Below, one piece after another: positions 5,514 to 8,704 of a stretch of 8,704 bases of DNA; position 1 is the first letter of the stretch; every line of letters starts with the position of its first letter. A program made the translations under genes and the position numbers. The notes under the pieces were generated by a model. That model saw nothing but the letters and a program-made list of their open reading frames with translations. It had not been told where the DNA came from and ran no database searches. The stretch covers positions 1 through 8,704 of the forward strand of contig DASQWB010000039.1 in the NCBI GenBank assembly GCA_035640455.1. Direction: 5' to 3'. The stretch is from AC-50 sp035640455. Lineage in GTDB: Bacteria > Actinomycetota > Thermoleophilia > Gaiellales > Gaiellaceae.

Positions 5514-8351
5514 CTACTGCCGGCCCAGCGCTTCCCGGACGATGCGGTCCTGCTCGCGTAGGTGCGCGGTCGGATAGCCCTCGCTCGGGCTCGCGCGCCA
5601 CGAGCGGCCGGCGTAGCGGAGCGGAACCGACTCCGGGAGGGCCTCCTCGAGCCGGTGCCGGGTCGCCCGCCAGGCGCCCATGTTCTGCGGCTCCTCCTGC
5701 GCCCAGACGACCTCCTCGAGGCGGGGGTACGAGCGGAGCACCTCCGACGCCGCCTCGACCGGGAACGGGTAGAGCTGCTCGAGCCGCGCGACGGCGACGT
5801 CGTCGGCGCCCTCGCGCGCCTCGTGCCCGACGATGTCGTAGTAGAGCTTCCCGGAGCAGAGGACGAGCCGCCGCACCCGCTCGCGAGCCGTGCCCGCGTC
5901 CGGGTCGTCGAGCACCGGCCGGAACGAGCCCTCGGCCAGATCGGCCAAGGACGACGTCGCCTGCCGCAGCCGCAGCAGACCCTTCGGCGTCATGACGACG
6001 AGCGGGCGCGCGGCCGGATCGAGTGCCTGGCGCCGCAGCAGGTGGAAGAACTGCGCTGCCGTCGTGCAGTTCGCGATCCGGATGTTCTCCTGCGCGGCGA
6101 GCTGGAGGAACCGCTCGAGCCGGCCGCTCGAGTGCTCGGGCCCGTTCCCCTCGTAGCCGTGAGGGAGGAGCAGCGTCAATCTCGACGTCTGCCGCCACTT
6201 CGACAGGCCGGAGACCATGAACTGGTCGACGATGATCTGGGCGCCGTTCACGAAGTCGCCGAACTGCGCCTCCCAGAGCACGAGCGACTCCGGGGCCGCA
6301 ACGGAGTAGCCGTACTCGAAGCCGACGGCGGCGAGCTCGGAGAGGGGCGAGTTGTGCACCTCGAACGTGGCGGTCGCCTCGGCCAGGTGCTGGATCGGCT
6401 TGTAGACCTCGCCCGTCCTCGCGTCGTGGAGCGCGATGTGGCGGTGCGAGAACGTGCCGCGCTCGGTGTCCTGCCCCGTCAGCCGGATCGGGATCCCCTC
6501 GACGAGGAGCGTCGCGAAGGCGAGCGCCTCCGCCTGGCCCCAGTCGATCGTGCTCTCGTCGAGCGCCGCTACTCGCCGCTCGAGCTGCTTCGCGAGCTTC
6601 GGGTGGACGGTGAAGCCCTCCGGCGCCGCGAGCAGCTCGGCGTTGAGTTCCCGCAGGCGCTCCTCGGCGACGGCCGTCACGACCTCCGCGCCCGACGACC
6701 GCGGGATGTGGCCCTCGCGCACCGGGCTCGGCGAGGACTGGCCGCCGAACGACGAGCGGAGGCTCTCGTGCGCGGCGCGGAGCTTCGTCTCGACCTCCTG
6801 GAGGACGCGTTCGGACTCCTCCGCGCTGACGACGCCTTCCTCGCCGAGCCGCGCCGCGAAGAGCTCCCGCACGCTCGGATGGTCGGCGATCTTCTGGGCC
6901 GTCAGCGGCTGCGTGTAGGCCGCCTCGTCTTGCTCGTTGTGGCCGTGGCGGCGATAGCCGACGAGATCGACGACGACGTCGCTCGCGAACCGGCGCCGGA
7001 AGGCCATCGCGAGCCGGATCGCTGCGATCGCCGCCTCCGGATCGTCCGCGTTCACGTGGATGATCGGAACGTCGAAGCCCTTCGCCAGGTCGCTCGAGTA
7101 ACGGGTCGAGCGGCCCTCCACCGGATCCGTCGTGAAGCCGATCTGGTTGTTGGCGATCAGGTGCAGCGTCCCGCCGGTCGAGTAGCCGGCGAGGTTCGCG
7201 AGGTTGAGCGTCTCCGGGACGATGCCCTGGGCGGGGAAGGACGCGTCGCCGTGGATCAAGATCGGCATCGCGACCCGGGCGTCGTGGAGGCCTTCGCGCG
7301 TGCTCCGGTCGGTCTGCTCGGCGCGCGTCCGGCCCTCGACGACCGGGTCGACGGCCTCGAGGTGGCTCGGGTTCGCGGCAAGCGTCACCGTCACCTCGCC
7401 GGCCGTCGTCGTCCGCACCCCCTCGGCGCCGAGGTGGTACTTGACGTCGCCAGTGCCGCCCTCGGGATCGGCGGCGACGGCGTCGATCGTCCGCTCGCCC
7501 TCGAACTCGCGCAGGATCGCCTCGTAGGGCCGCCCGAGCGTGTGGGCGAGGACGGCGAGGCGCCCGCGGTGCGCCATGCCGATCACGACCTCGTGCGCAC
7601 CGGCCTCCGCCCCCAGGTCGACCGCCTCGTCCAGCATCGGCACCATCACGTCGAGGCCCTCGATCGAGAACTGCTTCTGGCCGAGGAAGGCGCGGCGCAG
7701 GAAGCGCTCGAAGCCCTCGACCTCGGTGAGCCGCGCGAGCAGCCGGCGCTTCTCGTCGCCGGAGAGCGGGGTGCGGTAACGGCCCGACTCGATCGCGTGC
7801 CGCAGCCAGACGCGCTCCTCGTGGTCGGAGATGTGCTCGAGCTCGTAGGCGCTCGTGCCGCAGTAGGTCTCCCGTAGGCGCGGCAGCACGTCGGCCAGCG
7901 TCTCGCCGCCGACGTACGTGCGCAGGATCCGGGCCGGCACCTGCGCCTGCAGCTCCGGGGTCAGCTTCGGGACGAGCCGTTCCGGCTCGAGCGCCGGATC
8001 GCCCGGCGGCTCGGAGCCGAGTGGGTCGAGGTGCGCGGCCAGGTGCCCGTGCGTGCGGTGCGCCTTGATGACCGCCATCCCGGCCGCGACGGCGCCGAGG
8101 AGCGTCTCGTCGGGAGGCGCAACGGCCGGGGCCGGAGCCGGCGGCGCCGGAGCGGCGACTCGCCCGTTGCCGTCGGCGCCGAGCGTCTCGAGCAGGCGGG
8201 CGAGGCCCGGGTGCGTGGCGACGAGCTCGCTCGAGCCGCTCTCGAAGAGGGCGCGCCACTCGCTCGGGACGGACTCCGGGTTCTCGAGGTACTCGTCGAG
8301 GAGGAGCTGCGCGTAGCCCGCGTTGAGGCCGTCGACGTCGCTGCCGATCAC
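5514..8351 (-). CDS. sucA: 2-oxoglutarate dehydrogenase E1 component (thiamine diphosphate dependent)
   Basis: E1 of the 2-oxoglutarate dehydrogenase complex: decarboxylates 2-oxoglutarate with thiamine diphosphate and passes the succinyl group to the lipoyl arm of E2, in the TCA cycle, cytoplasm. The 945 residues match the usual stand-alone length (about 930-950). Parts in order: N-terminal E2-binding segment LNAGYAQLLLDEYLENP (9-25); a Pro/Ala linker (66-80); helical region with HRTHGHLAAHLDPLG (98-112); core with GMAHRGRL (258-265), KYHLG (304-308), the cofactor-binding GDASF (368-372) and NNQIGFTT (401-408), GYRRHGHNE (465-473); pyrimidine-domain motifs SPLSELAAVGFEYGYS (668-683), WEAQFGDFVNGAQ (693-705) and PHGYEGNGPEHSSGR (730-744); C-terminal QEEPQNMGAW (885-894). 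There is no N-terminal E2 acyltransferase fusion as in mycobacterial Kgd/OdhA, so a separate E2 is needed; none is in this window. Start is GTG 8351 with weak AAGAG upstream; it gives the expected N-terminus. Probably cotranscribed with the membrane gene 25 bp upstream. Confidence 0.97.
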   Translation of the reverse strand: MIGSDVDGLNAGYAQLLLDEYLENPESVPSEWRALFESGSSELVATHPGLARLLETLGADGNGRVAAPAPPAPAPAVAPPDETLLGAVAAGMAVIKAHRTHGHLAAHLDPLGSEPPGDPALEPERLVPKLTPELQAQVPARILRTYVGGETLADVLPRLRETYCGTSAYELEHISDHEERVWLRHAIESGRYRTPLSGDEKRRLLARLTEVEGFERFLRRAFLGQKQFSIEGLDVMVPMLDEAVDLGAEAGAHEVVIGMAHRGRLAVLAHTLGRPYEAILREFEGERTIDAVAADPEGGTGDVKYHLGAEGVRTTTAGEVTVTLAANPSHLEAVDPVVEGRTRAEQTDRSTREGLHDARVAMPILIHGDASFPAQGIVPETLNLANLAGYSTGGTLHLIANNQIGFTTDPVEGRSTRYSSDLAKGFDVPIIHVNADDPEAAIAAIRLAMAFRRRFASDVVVDLVGYRRHGHNEQDEAAYTQPLTAQKIADHPSVRELFAARLGEEGVVSAEESERVLQEVETKLRAAHESLRSSFGGQSSPSPVREGHIPRSSGAEVVTAVAEERLRELNAELLAAPEGFTVHPKLAKQLERRVAALDESTIDWGQAEALAFATLLVEGIPIRLTGQDTERGTFSHRHIALHDARTGEVYKPIQHLAEATATFEVHNSPLSELAAVGFEYGYSVAAPESLVLWEAQFGDFVNGAQIIVDQFMVSGLSKWRQTSRLTLLLPHGYEGNGPEHSSGRLERFLQLAAQENIRIANCTTAAQFFHLLRRQALDPAARPLVVMTPKGLLRLRQATSSLADLAEGSFRPVLDDPDAGTARERVRRLVLCSGKLYYDIVGHEAREGADDVAVARLEQLYPFPVEAASEVLRSYPRLEEVVWAQEEPQNMGAWRATRHRLEEALPESVPLRYAGRSWRASPSEGYPTAHLREQDRIVREALGRQ

Positions 8352-8376
8352 GACTCTTGTTGTAGCAATCGCCTCG

Positions 8377-8643
8377 TCAGTACAGCGGATGCCCGGTCAC
8401 GACGGCGAGGGCCAGGCCGACCGAGAACGCGAGCGCCGAGACGGCGACGGCGAACGCCGCGAGCCGCGCGTTTCGGCCGCCGATGCCGGCGGCCACGAGC
8501 GCGAGCAGGATCGCCACCGGCACGAGCCGCACCGGACGGTACGCCAGGCCCATGAGGCTGACGAAGATCGCCGCCGCCGCGAGGAGGCCGGCGACCGCCT
8601 CCGCCGGGCGCTCGCGGCCGGCGTCGGGCGCCGGAACGCTCAC
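8377..8643 (-). CDS. Small three-helix membrane protein, 88 residues
   Basis: Family not recognised. Three hydrophobic helices are visible: about 16-34 (AVAGLLAAAAIFVSLMGLA), 39-55 (RLVPVAILLALVAAGIG) and 61-83 (LAAFAVAVSALAFSVGLAL), after a short polar N-terminus and with a brief tail GHPLY. The RPVRLVP and GGRNARL turns between helices carry the positive charge, suggesting they face the cytoplasm. The general pattern, with small residues and a GGRNARLA turn, resembles small DUF4190-like membrane proteins, but I would not assign it. GTG 8643 has GAGGTG about 6 nt upstream. The stop is 25 bp before the sucA start on the same strand, so the two are probably in one operon. The same frame is open to the window edge without another start, so a longer protein cannot be excluded. 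Confidence 0.7.
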   Translation of the reverse strand: MSVPAPDAGRERPAEAVAGLLAAAAIFVSLMGLAYRPVRLVPVAILLALVAAGIGGRNARLAAFAVAVSALAFSVGLALAVVTGHPLY

Positions 8644-8704
8644 CGGCGCACCTCGGCGCGGGTGAGTGCAGCGGGGGCGGTGCGCGGATAGGAGCGGGCC
8701 GGGC
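8640..8704 (-). CDS. Possible C-terminal end of an upstream gene (partial)
   Basis: One minus-strand frame is open from the right edge for 20 codons (PARSYPRTAPAALTRAEVRR) and ends at TGA 8642-8640, which overlaps the GTG start of the membrane gene in a GTGA arrangement. Such 4-nt overlaps are typical of cotranscribed genes. The fragment is too short to name, and other frames are also open here, so this is tentative. Confidence 0.3.
   Translation of the reverse strand, partial: PARSYPRTAPAALTRAEVRR

Noticed and set aside
5562..7877. Plus-strand 771-residue open frame opposite sucA
   Set aside because: Antisense shadow in high-GC DNA: composition dominated by Arg, Glu, Val and Leu, no domain motifs, while the other strand encodes a full-length, motif-complete SucA.
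5233..8259. Minus-strand 1008-residue open frame overlapping sucA in another frame
   Set aside because: Same-strand shadow made almost wholly of Arg, Ala, Gly and Pro; no recognisable domains, and it conflicts with sucA throughout.

Overview
This 8.7 kb window is very GC-rich and densely coding, with long spurious reading frames opposite almost every gene, as in high-GC Actinobacteria. The family mix fits the Thermoleophilia/Gaiellales-type lineages or a related deep actinobacterial group: a UdgX-type uracil-DNA glycosylase, a stand-alone 2-oxoglutarate dehydrogenase E1, several GGDEF proteins, and Pro/Ala-rich secreted proteins. That placement is an inference from the proteins; there is no rRNA or other marker. 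I see no mobile element, CRISPR array, tRNA or rRNA.

Layout from left to right. (1) Positions 1-1347, minus strand: the N-terminal 449 residues of a soluble GAF-GGDEF diguanylate cyclase that runs off the left edge into a probable second GAF domain. (2) Positions 1435-2082, plus strand: a 215-residue uracil-DNA glycosylase with the KRRIH loop of UdgX. It diverges from the cyclase across an 87-bp gap that holds a perfect 10-bp inverted repeat. (3) Positions 2179-2490, minus strand: a 103-residue acidic protein of unknown function with a strong ribosome binding site. (4) Positions 2568-4337, minus strand: a second, membrane-bound diguanylate cyclase (TM - extracytoplasmic sensor - TM - HAMP - GAF-like - GGDEF). 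(5) Positions 4412-5236, plus strand: a membrane-anchored or secreted Pro/Ala-rich low-complexity protein, divergent from (4) across a strong imperfect dyad. (6) Positions 5276-5461, plus strand: a 61-residue, very basic protein. (7) Positions 5514-8351, minus strand: sucA, a complete 945-residue 2-oxoglutarate dehydrogenase E1. (8) Positions 8377-8643, minus strand: an 88-residue three-helix membrane protein 25 bp upstream of sucA, perhaps overlapping by 4 nt the end of another gene that enters from the right edge.

The genes do not form one pathway. There are two c-di-GMP synthases with different sensory inputs (cytoplasmic GAF versus extracytoplasmic sensor), both with intact active sites and product-inhibition sites; one DNA-repair enzyme of the covalently crosslinking UdgX class; and a TCA-cycle enzyme in a short minus-strand operon. 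All intergenic gaps are short, the largest being 96 bp (2083-2178). The most notable items are the UdgX homologue, the two dyad structures in the divergent intergenic regions, and a distinctive motif island in the Pro-rich protein. I do not see evidence for a wholly new multi-gene system here.
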